DNA from: Gluconobacter roseus NBRC 3990
GTDB taxonomy: Bacteria > Pseudomonadota > Alphaproteobacteria > Acetobacterales > Acetobacteraceae
Assembly (NCBI RefSeq): GCF_006538885.1
Contig: NZ_BJLY01000002.1
Coordinates: forward strand, 496,001-560,000
DNA length: 64,000 bases
Reading direction: 5' to 3'
The notes under the pieces are model-generated. The model was not told the origin of the DNA, searched no databases, and saw only the letters and a list, made by a program, of their open reading frames with translations. Each line of letters begins with the position of its first letter. Position 1 is the first letter of the stretch. Below are positions 8,865-17,105 of the stretch, piece by piece. Both the position numbers and the translations under genes were made by a program.

Positions 8865-9709
8865 TCCACAATGATCCGCGCGCCCTCTACCCCGCACAGG
8901 CGGGTGTGGTCCAGTGCCGCATCAGCCTGTGCGATGTCGGAATAGGGTCCACCAAGAACGCGCCACTCAAGTCCTACGGCCTCCCGGGCATGCAGGACAG
9001 TGCCCCCACAGCGCGCCGCGACACCTGCTGCCGTCCCCCGGCCAGAAAATATTCCCATCAGGATATACAGCCCCGATGGCCCCGGACTGCCCTGCGTCCA
9101 AGTCGCTGGCAATGGCCCGACAGCAACGGATGTTGTGGCTGCAGACGAGTCGTTGCCATAAACCTGCGAGGAGCCGTCGCTCAGCGATGTCGCCCGGACT
9201 TCGCCGACCGGCGCTGCCGAGATGTTCTGGACCGGTGCCTTCACAAGCCCTTCCGCCAGCGAACGGCTGGCCGCTTCGTCTTCCGTGACCTCGACAGGCG
9301 TATCCGCCTGCATGCCGAGCAGGTCTGCCGCCTTCGGCGAGAGTGCAATGATGCGTCCGGGATCAGCCGGTCCACGATCCGTCAGCCGGATGCGCACGAT
9401 CCGGCCGTTCACGAGATTTCGGACACTGACGATCGCCGAGAGCTGAAGCGTCTGATGCGCCCCTGTCATCCCATCCGCAGACCAGGCTTCGCCATCAGCC
9501 GTCAGACTGGAGGCAGGCGCGTGTTCGCGCGTCGCCAGTCCTGTCGCGTGATAGTCGAACTGCTCGTTCGGATAGAACCATCCATGCGTACCATGCCACG
9601 CGTCACCCAGTTCGTAATGCGGATGGACGACAGGCGCAGGCTCATCACGATGGCAGGATGCGAGCAGCGGCAGAAGGGCCAGAACGGCCCCGTATTTACG
9701 CAGAGACAA
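8861..9709 (-). CDS. rlpA: RlpA-like septal lytic transglycosylase lipoprotein with SPOR-like C-terminus
   Basis: I prefer the TTG start at 9709: GGGGA lies 6 bases upstream and the product begins with a compact lipoprotein signal (SLRKYGAVLALLPLLASC) with a lipobox. ATG 9742 would add 11 residues. The double-psi barrel domain includes DYHATGLATREHAPASSLT and the LTDRGPADPGRIIALSPKAA motif carrying the family Asp. The C-terminus (GLYILMGIFSGRGTA) looks like a SPOR domain that binds denuded glycan strands at the septum. It overlaps the 3' end of the MltB-like gene. Confidence 0.85.
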   Translation of the reverse strand: MSLRKYGAVLALLPLLASCHRDEPAPVVHPHYELGDAWHGTHGWFYPNEQFDYHATGLATREHAPASSLTADGEAWSADGMTGAHQTLQLSAIVSVRNLVNGRIVRIRLTDRGPADPGRIIALSPKAADLLGMQADTPVEVTEDEAASRSLAEGLVKAPVQNISAAPVGEVRATSLSDGSSQVYGNDSSAATTSVAVGPLPATWTQGSPGPSGLYILMGIFSGRGTAAGVAARCGGTVLHAREAVGLEWRVLGGPYSDIAQADAALDHTRLCGVEGARIIVE

Positions 9710-10679
9710 TTCCGGTCCCCAGAAGCCCGACGCCGAGCGCATAATAGTCCGACGGGTTGTACCGTCGGATCACGTTGAAGTTGTGATAGACCATGAAGGC
9801 CTGCGTGTTCGGACCATCAGGCTGCACGACAGCACCCTGTGCATCGGACCGCGAGAATGCCGTCCCGTCAGCCCGGCGCACGCCCAGCGCCATCCACTCA
9901 CCCAGCGTCCGCTGACGGGTCCGGCCGATTTCCGCCTTGTCGAGCACCTTGGTCAGGGTGACTTCCTGCCCCCAGGGCTCGTTGACCTGCCAGCCGCATT
10001 TGCCGAGGTAATTGGCGATGGAGGCGAACACATCCGCTTCCGAGGTCCAGATATTGCGCTTGCCGTCCCCGTCCCCATCCGCCGCGTAGCGCAGATAGGC
10101 GCTGGGCATGAACTGTGCCTGTCCCATGGCGCCGGCGTAGCTTCCGATCATGGCCGCAGGTGCGATATCGCCGTCATTGAGGATCTGAAGCGCCTTCATG
10201 AGTTCGTTACGGAAGAAGGCAGAACGCCGTCCGTCAAAGGCCAGCGTCGCCAGCGCATCGATGACGGAATATGTCCCGTCATGAACGCCAAATCCCGACT
10301 CGAGCCCCCAGATCCCCATGACAGCGCGGTCGTCGCATCCGAAACGTGCGCTCACGGGTGACATCACGGACTGCTGGGCAGCGTAAACGCTCCGCCCCTT
10401 TGCAAAACGCGACTCCGGCAGGACGCGATCACGATACTGCGCCCAGGTCAGGGTGAATTCCGGCTGATGACGGTCGAGTTTGAGGACGGAGGCGTTGGGC
10501 TGCGTCGTCAGGCTGAGCGCCTGCGAGACGATCGAGGGGGACAGTCCCTGCGCCACGGCCTGTGCCCGGACACTGGCAAGAAAAGCGCTGTAATCCTGTG
10601 CGCGGGCGGACGAAAACCCGACTGCCGCCGAGCCGGCAACGGAGGTCAGGGCGGCAAGCAGATGGCGTCGTTGAAGCAC
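9696..10679 (-). CDS. Lytic murein transglycosylase, MltB-like (SLT_2 family)
   Basis: 327 residues from GTG 10679, with AAGGGA upstream; a TTG at 10757 would add a poor leader. The signal peptide (LQRRHLLAALTSVAGSAAVGFSSARA) directs it to the periplasm. The catalytic domain has the MltB pattern: GIWGLESGFG with the catalytic Glu, ALATLAFDGRRSAFFRNEL and GAMGQAQFMPSAY. It cleaves glycan strands to 1,6-anhydro-muropeptides. It is the first gene of the leftward operon that continues through rlpA and the carboxypeptidase. Confidence 0.92.
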   Translation of the reverse strand: MLQRRHLLAALTSVAGSAAVGFSSARAQDYSAFLASVRAQAVAQGLSPSIVSQALSLTTQPNASVLKLDRHQPEFTLTWAQYRDRVLPESRFAKGRSVYAAQQSVMSPVSARFGCDDRAVMGIWGLESGFGVHDGTYSVIDALATLAFDGRRSAFFRNELMKALQILNDGDIAPAAMIGSYAGAMGQAQFMPSAYLRYAADGDGDGKRNIWTSEADVFASIANYLGKCGWQVNEPWGQEVTLTKVLDKAEIGRTRQRTLGEWMALGVRRADGTAFSRSDAQGAVVQPDGPNTQAFMVYHNFNVIRRYNPSDYYALGVGLLGTGIVSA

Positions 10680-10882
10680 GGTCAGGAATGATCCCTTACG
10701 GGTAGAAATGATAGGATATACGCTAGCAATCCGCAGCACGGACCGCCAGCCTCCCAAGGAGTGTCGCAGGTCATTCGCACCGAAATATGGCAGGGCAAGA
10801 TTGTCGTTGGCGCGCTGGCGTGCGAAACCGGCGCCTCAATGTTCATGGAACCTTCCCAATCGTGATTGCCATCGGCCCTGCC

Positions 10883-11428
10883 ATGGCCTCCCAGCCAGCC
10901 TGGCTGAAGGCAGCCACCATCATTGTTGGCACCTTCATTCTTGAAGACGTGGCAACGGTGCTTTCCGCGATTGCAGCCCGTGCCGGCGAAGTCAGCATCC
11001 CCCTCGCCCTGGGGGCACTGTATTTCGGCGTGGCTGTCGGGGATATGGGCCTGTACGGCCTTGGCGCCGCCGGTGCCCGCTGGCCTTACCTCAAGCGGTT
11101 CCTGACCCTTCCTAAACGCGAACGTACACAGGACTGGTTCAGTACGAACGTCATCCGCGTCGTGGCCATTTCCCGCTTCGTGCCCGGCGCCAGACTGCCG
11201 CTCTATACCGCCTGCGGTTTTTTCCGCGCGCCGTTCCTTCCCTTTGCCATGACCGCAGTTCTGGCTACGCTGGTCTGGACGACGTGTCTTTTCCTGCTCG
11301 CCATGAGAGTCGGAGGCTGGCTGCTCGCCCATCAGGGCGGCTGGCGCTGGGCCGGACTGGCGGGGTTTGTCCTGTGTATCGTTGTCGTCGGGCGCCTGAT
11401 CGCCCGTCTCCAGACCGTGAGCCAGTAA
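10883..11428 (+). CDS. DedA/VTT-domain inner-membrane protein
   Basis: About 181 residues from ATG 10883; GTG 10862 or ATG 10787 would lengthen it, but the extra N-terminus is Arg-rich and unconvincing. Several hydrophobic helices are visible. DedA hallmarks are the acidic pair in FILEDVATVL, VAVGDMGLYGLG, and SRFVPGARLPLYTACG, equivalent to the family's 'GRFVPGxR' element. DedA proteins are linked to flipping or recycling of lipids such as undecaprenyl phosphate or phosphatidylethanolamine. It is followed 5 bases later by an ATP-grasp enzyme, suggesting a joint function. Confidence 0.8.
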   Translation: MASQPAWLKAATIIVGTFILEDVATVLSAIAARAGEVSIPLALGALYFGVAVGDMGLYGLGAAGARWPYLKRFLTLPKRERTQDWFSTNVIRVVAISRFVPGARLPLYTACGFFRAPFLPFAMTAVLATLVWTTCLFLLAMRVGGWLLAHQGGWRWAGLAGFVLCIVVVGRLIARLQTVSQ

Positions 11429-11433
11429 CAGCA

Positions 11434-12498
11434 ATGTCCAAGTCAGAAGCCGACCAGAACCCGCTCTCCCTTTTCGAATTCTGGCCCGGATCCATCTTCT
11501 ACACCCCCATCGTCCTGTACTGGATCGCCATGGGGATCAAATACCGCGACCTCAGCATCTCCACCGCCGCCAATCCGCGCATTGAAACCGGTGGCCTGTG
11601 CGGGGAGAGCAAGTCCTCCATTCTCGACATGGGTGGCTCCACGGCACAGTCCTATATTGCCCCCTACGTCGTCTTCCGCAGCGGTAGGGGCTCGGAGCGC
11701 CGGGCGCTGGACGCCATGGAACGCAAGGGCCTGTCCTTCCCCGTCGTCATCAAGCCCGATATCGGCTGCAATGGCACGGGTGTGAAACTCGTCCAGTCCC
11801 GCGAACAGCTTGAAGCCGTCCTGCCGCAGTTCCCCTATGATGTGGACATGCTGGTTCAGGAACTCATCACCTATCCGGTCGAAGCAGGGCTGTTCTACAT
11901 CCGTCACCCTGACGAACCCCGTGGCCGCATCACGTCCATCACCTACAAGGAAGCGCCGATCCTGACGGGCGATGGCGTGTCTACGGTCGAGGAACTGATC
12001 CTGCGTGATCCGCGCATGGGCCTCGTTCCGCAGATCTATCTGCCGCGTCTGGCTGGCAAGGAAAAGAACGTCCTCGCCAAAGGTGAGGAAATGCCGCTGG
12101 TGTTTGCCGGAAACCACTGCAAGGGTTCCGTCTTCCGCGATGGTCGCGCCGATACGACGGAGGCTCTGACCACACGGCTGGATGCCATCATGAAGGACAT
12201 CCCGGATTTCCATTTCGGGCGGGTGGATGTGAAAGCCGCGTCCATTGAAGATCTGCGCCGGGGTGAGAACTTCCGGATCATCGAAATCAACGGTGTTGGT
12301 TCCGAAGCCACGCATATCTGGGACCGTCGCACGACGCTCTGGGAAGCCTATCGCGCCCAGTTCTCACATTACCGTCAGACGTTCCTGATCGGGGCTGCCA
12401 ACAGGGCGCGGGGCTGGAAGACGTCGGGCGCGTTCTCGATGCTGCATTCCTGGCGCAAGCAGCGTCGTTTGCTGGCGTCCTATCCGCTGAACGACTGA
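11434..12498 (+). CDS. ATP-grasp ligase-like protein of unknown substrate
   Basis: 354 residues from ATG 11434, five bases after the DedA stop. The ATP-grasp core is clear: FPVVIKPDIGCNGTGVKLV for the nucleotide-binding lysine and glycine loop, a VQELI lid segment, and metal-binding residues in FGRVDVKAAS and FRIIEINGVGSEATH. The N-terminal part has a possible membrane-anchoring stretch (IFYTPIVLYWIAMGI) and an unusual NPRIETGGLCGESKS block. Such proteins are often named D-Ala-D-Ala ligase, but the N-terminal part does not look like Ddl, so the acid and amine substrates are unknown. The basic C-terminus could sit on the membrane. Confidence 0.78.
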   Translation: MSKSEADQNPLSLFEFWPGSIFYTPIVLYWIAMGIKYRDLSISTAANPRIETGGLCGESKSSILDMGGSTAQSYIAPYVVFRSGRGSERRALDAMERKGLSFPVVIKPDIGCNGTGVKLVQSREQLEAVLPQFPYDVDMLVQELITYPVEAGLFYIRHPDEPRGRITSITYKEAPILTGDGVSTVEELILRDPRMGLVPQIYLPRLAGKEKNVLAKGEEMPLVFAGNHCKGSVFRDGRADTTEALTTRLDAIMKDIPDFHFGRVDVKAASIEDLRRGENFRIIEINGVGSEATHIWDRRTTLWEAYRAQFSHYRQTFLIGAANRARGWKTSGAFSMLHSWRKQRRLLASYPLND

Positions 12499-12519
12499 AC
12501 CCGGCGCGGCAGGCTGGCC

Positions 12520-12984
12520 TTACTGGCCCAGCTTGCCGCCACCAAAGATGTAATTGCTGACCTGCTGCTCCAGGGAAAGCTGATCCCGTGTATCGGTGAT
12601 CTTGCCTTCGCTGGACAGTGTTGTGCGGGAATGACCGGGCTGGATCTGCAGGGCATTATCCGCCGTCATGGTCGGCGCGCCGATGCCCACGGCCGTATCC
12701 ACAGGAAGATGCAGGCGCTGGTCCACCGTAAAGGCCACGTCGGCCATCTGCGTCCGGGGATCGAGCGTGATGGACACGACACGCCCCACCGGCACGCCTG
12801 CGAGATCGACATTCGCGCCCGTATGGAGGCCATTCGCGGAATTAAAGGCTGCGTGCAGGACTTCGCCCTGAAAGTCAGGTCCCTTGCGCAGCGCATTGCC
12901 ATAGACGAGGAATGTTCCGGCAATCGCCAGCACAAGACCACTGGCCAGGATGGCGCCCCCGCGGCCGCTCAATGTTGACTGCAT
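12520..12984 (-). CDS. mlaD: MCE-domain lipid-transport protein, MlaD-like
   Basis: 154 residues. One N-terminal membrane helix (AILASGLVLAIAGTFLVYG) is followed by a single MCE domain (LHAAFNSANGLHTGANVDLAGVPVGRVVSI). MlaD forms the periplasmic hexameric ring of the Mla phospholipid transporter that keeps outer-membrane lipid asymmetry. The usual partners mlaE and mlaF are not next to it here. It is transcribed alone, convergent with the ATP-grasp gene. Confidence 0.88.
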   Translation of the reverse strand: MQSTLSGRGGAILASGLVLAIAGTFLVYGNALRKGPDFQGEVLHAAFNSANGLHTGANVDLAGVPVGRVVSITLDPRTQMADVAFTVDQRLHLPVDTAVGIGAPTMTADNALQIQPGHSRTTLSSEGKITDTRDQLSLEQQVSNYIFGGGKLGQ

Positions 12985-13132
12985 GCCAGCCTCGCCTTCC
13001 GGAAAATCTTGAACAGAACGGGAGTTAGTCCTCCCATGACTGCCCGGTCAAGGTTGCGTCGTCTGCCACCATGGGGCAAGTGATCTGCTTTTCCCGCCTT
13101 TGTGACAAAGGCCTCTACCCGAAACAGGCTCC

Positions 13133-13975
13133 ATGACGCTTCTTCAGGCCCTCATTCTCGCCGTTGTCCAGGGAATTACCGAACCATTTCCGGTCAGTAG
13201 CCTTGGTCATGCCGTTCTCCTGCCCGCGCTCCTGCACTGGGATCTGGATGAACACGCACCAACATTCCTGCCATTTCTGACCATGCTCCATGTTGGAACA
13301 CTGGTTGCGCTGGCCGGTGTTTTCTGGCGGGACTGGATGGCCATTCTGGGCGGCATGTTCGGCCGGTACGGACGCTATGCGCAGACAGAAGCGATTCGGA
13401 TCTTCGGGCTGCTCGTCATTGCGACCATTCCCGCCGTGCTGGTTGGCTGGCTTCTGGAACACCGTCTGCGCGCCGTGTTCGGTACCCCTCTCGCCGTTGC
13501 CGGGTTCCTGATCCTCAACGGCTTTCTGCTCATGGCGACGGAATGGCTCCGGCGTCAGAAAGGCCATCGCGATCACAAGCCCATCGCCACGCTTGCCCCG
13601 AAGGACGCCGTAATCATCGGCATCTGGCAGTGTCTTGCCCTGTTGCCGGGCCTGTCGCGTTCGGGAGCGACCATGAACGGCGGTCTGCTGCGCGGCCTTG
13701 ATCATGAAACGGCTGCGCGTTTCTCCCTGCTGATGGCCCAGCCCATCGTTCTGGCCGCAACCGTGCGCGAAGCCTGGCAGATGCGTCACATGACGATTTC
13801 GCATGACGTCATGGTGCAGTGCGTTGCCGGTGCCGTCGTCGCGGGACTGACCGCGCTGATCTGTTCGCTGCTGATGCTGCGCTTCTTTCGCAACCATGAT
13901 GGCTGGGCGCTGACACCCTTTGGAATCTACTGCGTTGTGGCGGGCCTTTTTGCCGGTTCCGTCATTCTTCTCTGA
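13133..13975 (+). CDS. uppP: Undecaprenyl-diphosphatase (BacA/UppP)
   Basis: 280 residues, all helical and hydrophobic. It hydrolyses undecaprenyl pyrophosphate to the monophosphate lipid carrier needed for peptidoglycan and other glycans, and confers bacitracin tolerance. Signature 1 is QGITEPFPVSSLGH and signature 2 is PGLSRSGATM. The first signature differs from E. coli (Gln for the first Glu, Pro-Phe for Phe-Leu), matching a known divergent subgroup. ATG 13133 follows a weak AGG. Confidence 0.9.
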   Translation: MTLLQALILAVVQGITEPFPVSSLGHAVLLPALLHWDLDEHAPTFLPFLTMLHVGTLVALAGVFWRDWMAILGGMFGRYGRYAQTEAIRIFGLLVIATIPAVLVGWLLEHRLRAVFGTPLAVAGFLILNGFLLMATEWLRRQKGHRDHKPIATLAPKDAVIIGIWQCLALLPGLSRSGATMNGGLLRGLDHETAARFSLLMAQPIVLAATVREAWQMRHMTISHDVMVQCVAGAVVAGLTALICSLLMLRFFRNHDGWALTPFGIYCVVAGLFAGSVILL

Positions 13976-14013
13976 CCTTTCCAGCCGCCGTTTTTCGCGG
14001 CACATTGCGGATC

Positions 14014-15555
14014 ATGCCAGCTTCGATACAATCTTCTCCTGATGCTCCCGGCCCCAGTCGTCGCAAGACGCTTGAACAGGTCCTGTTCGAGAATGACACG
14101 AACGGCCTCAAACGAAGCCTGACGGCAACGCAGCTGGTTATCCTGGGCGTCGGCTCGACAATCGGGGCTGGCATTTACGTCATGACGGGTACGGCCGCTG
14201 CCGAATATGCCGGCCCTTCCGTCCTGATCTCATTCGTTATTGCCGCCCTCGCCTGCCTGTTCACGGCATTCTCCTACGGCGAACTGTCCTCGACCCTGCC
14301 TGTGTCGGGTTCAGCCTATTCCTACGCCTATATCTCGATGGGCGAAAAGGCCGCCTGGATGGTCGGCTGGCTGCTGCTTCTTGAATACGGGATTTCCTGT
14401 TCTGCTGTCGCGGCAGGCCTTTCAGGCTATGCCAGTTCGCTGCTTGGCGTCACTGGCATCCATATGCCCGCGTCGTTAACGCAGGCGACGCTGCAACCCA
14501 TTGCCGGCACGGCGGGTGCCCGGATCGGTGCGGGATGGCGGTTTGATCTGATCGGCTTCACCGCAACACTTCTCGTTACGGCCCTGCTGGTCCGAGGCGT
14601 TGAGGAATCAGCCCGGATCAATACCATGATCGTGGCGCTCAAGGTCGGTGTGCTGTTCGTGTTCGTGGCGCTGGGCATTGGTGCCGTCAATCCGGCAAAC
14701 TGGCATCCGTTCATTCCCGCCAGTGAAGGCGGCTTCCATTACGGCGTGCGCGGCATTTTCCGTGCGGCTTCAGTCATTTTCTTCGCCTATGTCGGGTTCG
14801 AGGCCGTATCCACAGCCTCCGCCGAAGCTCGCAATCCCACCCGCGATGTCCCGATCGGCATTATCGGCAGCCTGCTGATCTGCACTATCGTCTATATGAT
14901 CGTCGCGACCGTGCTGCTCGGCATCGTGCCTTATCGTGAGCTGGACGTCCCTGACCCGCTCGCCATTGCCGTAAAGATCATGCACACGCCTTGGCTGTCC
15001 CTGCTGGTCAATGTCGGCGCCACGATCGGCCTGTGCTCGGTTCTGATGGGCCTGATGTATGCCCAGTCCCGTGTTCTGCTCACCATCAGCCGTGATGGTC
15101 TGATCCCAGGCATTTTCTGCCTGATCCATCCAAAGTTCCGGACCCCGTGGATCGGAACGATTGTCCTTGGTCTGGTCGTGGCCCTCATCACCGCAACGCT
15201 ACCGATCGACATCATCAGCGATCTCGTTTCCATCGGAACGGCCGCAGCGTTCGGAATTGTCTGTTTTACGGTCATCTGGCAGCGCAACACACGGCCTGAC
15301 ATCGTGCGTCCTTTCAGCGTCCCGCTCGGCGGTATCCGCATCCGCGGGATCTGGATCGGCACGACACCTGCACTTGGCATCCTGTTCTGTCTGGTTATGA
15401 CCATTCCGCTGGTCTCGGACATGGTTCACGCCGTCACCAGCGGCAACCCGGTGCCACTGATCCTTCTGGTGACCTATCTGGCGCTGGGCATTGCAACTTA
15501 CGTCTTCTACGGGCGGCGCCATTCAAAAATGCGCCCTGAGCATCCCTCAGTCTGA
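14014..15555 (+). CDS. APC-superfamily amino-acid permease (cationic amino-acid transporter type)
   Basis: 513 residues with about 12 membrane helices. The start is ATG 14014; a TTG at 14005 is less likely. Helix 1 carries the GVGSTIGAGIYVMTG unwound substrate-binding motif, and FFAYVGFEAVSTASAEARNP is typical of the YfnA/CAT branch. It likely imports amino acids by proton symport across the inner membrane. The last 9 bases overlap the stop of the convergent mscS gene. Confidence 0.9.
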   Translation: MPASIQSSPDAPGPSRRKTLEQVLFENDTNGLKRSLTATQLVILGVGSTIGAGIYVMTGTAAAEYAGPSVLISFVIAALACLFTAFSYGELSSTLPVSGSAYSYAYISMGEKAAWMVGWLLLLEYGISCSAVAAGLSGYASSLLGVTGIHMPASLTQATLQPIAGTAGARIGAGWRFDLIGFTATLLVTALLVRGVEESARINTMIVALKVGVLFVFVALGIGAVNPANWHPFIPASEGGFHYGVRGIFRAASVIFFAYVGFEAVSTASAEARNPTRDVPIGIIGSLLICTIVYMIVATVLLGIVPYRELDVPDPLAIAVKIMHTPWLSLLVNVGATIGLCSVLMGLMYAQSRVLLTISRDGLIPGIFCLIHPKFRTPWIGTIVLGLVVALITATLPIDIISDLVSIGTAAAFGIVCFTVIWQRNTRPDIVRPFSVPLGGIRIRGIWIGTTPALGILFCLVMTIPLVSDMVHAVTSGNPVPLILLVTYLALGIATYVFYGRRHSKMRPEHPSV

Positions 15556-16752
15556 CGACATCGAGGAACTGCCCGGCCCCATACCCGGGCCCATATAGCT
15601 TCCCGGTGGTGGCCGGCTGATCGGGGGCGCCATCCGCTCCCAAGGCTCCTGCGCCCCAGTTGCGGGCGGCATCATGGAGAAGCGCGACCGGGGCAGCGCC
15701 TCGGGACATTCATCGCGGATGCGGGCGATGATCTTCTCGCGGATATCGCACCGCAAATCCCAGCTCTGAAGCGCCGTGCGCGCACTGGCGATAATGCGGA
15801 TGGACATGACATGCGCATCGCAATCCGCCACCTGCACGTCGAACACGCGGCCGTCCCAGAGCGGGCATCCCCGTACGATTTCGTTCAGCATCTCGCGGAT
15901 CTTGTCCATCGGCGCCTGATAATCGACCCACAGGAACACGACACCGATGATGGCCGCTGAATTATGCGTCCAGTTCTCGAACTGGTTTTCCAGAAAATAC
16001 GAGATCGGCACGATATGCCGCCGCCAGTCCCAGACCCGCAGCACCACATAGGTCGCGTTGATTTCCTCAACCCAGCACCAGTCGCCATTGATGATGATCA
16101 GGTCTTCCATCCGGATCGGCTGGGTCAGTGCGATCTGCACACCCGCGATCAGGTTCGTCAGCAATCCGCGCGCTGACAGACCCACGATCAGGGACGCCGC
16201 GCCTGCGGACGCAAACAGGGATAACCCATACTGCTTGACAGACGGAAACAGCATGAGCGCCGAGGCCACGGTCACGATACCCACCAGGATTTCAGTCAAC
16301 CGGCGCAGGACGCGGATCTGCGTCTGGTGCGAGCGGATCATGATGTCGTCAGTCTCTTCGCGCGCTGCGAGGCGGTTGAGATAGACTTCCGTCATGATCC
16401 GGAAGACCATAATCGCCGAGAACCCGAAGGTCAGGATCAGCAGGAACAGGAAGAAAAGCTGAAGATCGTCTTCCTGCGCTGCCGTGAAGCCGGTTGCGGC
16501 CGGCAGCGCGGACAGCATGGCCAGAAGCGCCACCATCAGCCGTGTCGGCCTGCGCAGGGATGAGACAATGCGACGGATCAGCGCGGCCTTGCGCGATCCC
16601 GGAATCCGCAGAAGCTGCGTCGTGACCAGATTGCCGCAATAGAACGCCAGCACCCCTACCACCACTAGCATCAGCACCGACACAACGGGAGCAGGCAGCC
16701 AGGTGAAGTAGGACCTTATGGCAAACAGGGTGCTGACGAAGTGTTGCGTCAC
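15547..16752 (-). CDS. MscS-family mechanosensitive channel
   Basis: About 401 residues. I chose GTG 16752, which has AAGGAG 11 bases upstream; TTG 16773 lacks a ribosome site. Membrane helices fill the N-terminal half. The pore-lining helix and following beta domain show as SAGAASLIVGLSARGLLTNL and ITQP-like ALTQPIRMEDLI, diagnostic of MscS. Such channels release solutes on hypo-osmotic shock. The C-terminal tail is rich in Pro, Gly, Met and Ser (MGPGMGPGSSSMSSD) and probably disordered. Confidence 0.9.
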   Translation of the reverse strand: MTQHFVSTLFAIRSYFTWLPAPVVSVLMLVVVGVLAFYCGNLVTTQLLRIPGSRKAALIRRIVSSLRRPTRLMVALLAMLSALPAATGFTAAQEDDLQLFFLFLLILTFGFSAIMVFRIMTEVYLNRLAAREETDDIMIRSHQTQIRVLRRLTEILVGIVTVASALMLFPSVKQYGLSLFASAGAASLIVGLSARGLLTNLIAGVQIALTQPIRMEDLIIINGDWCWVEEINATYVVLRVWDWRRHIVPISYFLENQFENWTHNSAAIIGVVFLWVDYQAPMDKIREMLNEIVRGCPLWDGRVFDVQVADCDAHVMSIRIIASARTALQSWDLRCDIREKIIARIRDECPEALPRSRFSMMPPATGAQEPWERMAPPISRPPPGSYMGPGMGPGSSSMSSD

Positions 16753-16894
16753 CAGACGGAGGACTCCTTGCAACGGGGAAACAGAACGCGCCGCAGGGAG
16801 CCGCGCAGAATGGAAAACAGTGATACTTCAAATGCCACGGGCACCCACGCCATTGCGACCCGAAAAAACATCTTATTTTCCCGGGACTAACGTG

Positions 16895-16923
16895 TTGACA
16901 CCCTGAAAGATCCCCCTTAAAAC
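16895..16923 (+). promoter_or_regulatory. Sigma-70-type promoter of the CAU tRNA
   Basis: TTGACA at 16895-16900, a 17-base spacer, then TAAAAC at 16918-16923, ending 31 bases before the tRNA. A GC hairpin (GCCGG...CCGGC, around 16935-16949) lies between the promoter and the tRNA. Confidence 0.7.
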
Positions 16924-16954
16924 CCCGCGTCAACGCCGGTTCGACCGGCGGGAT

Positions 16955-17029
16955 GGCGGTGTAGCTCAGTGGTAGAGCAGGGGAATCATAATCCCTTGGT
17001 CGGCGGTTCAAATCCGTCCACCGCTACCA
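16955..17029 (+). tRNA. tRNA with CAU anticodon, most likely tRNA-Met (elongator)
   Basis: 75 bases including encoded CCA. Acceptor 16955-16961 pairs with 17019-17025, with a G-U at the first pair. The D arm is GCTC-AGTGGTA-GAGC, the anticodon arm is GGGGA-ATCATAA-TCCCT with anticodon CAT at 16987-16989, and the T arm has TTCAAAT. It is not an initiator: no C1xA72 and no three G-C pairs under the anticodon loop. A tRNA-Ile2 (lysidine-modified CAU) is the main alternative; the short D loop and TTGGTCG variable region resemble some Ile2 tRNAs. Confidence 0.92.
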
Positions 17030-17105
17030 TCCCTTTTCCCAGAAACAGAAAATAGACAGCGGCAGCGTCCTGTTTTGCCGGGCAGTTTCCTGTATCCTGC
17101 CGTGC

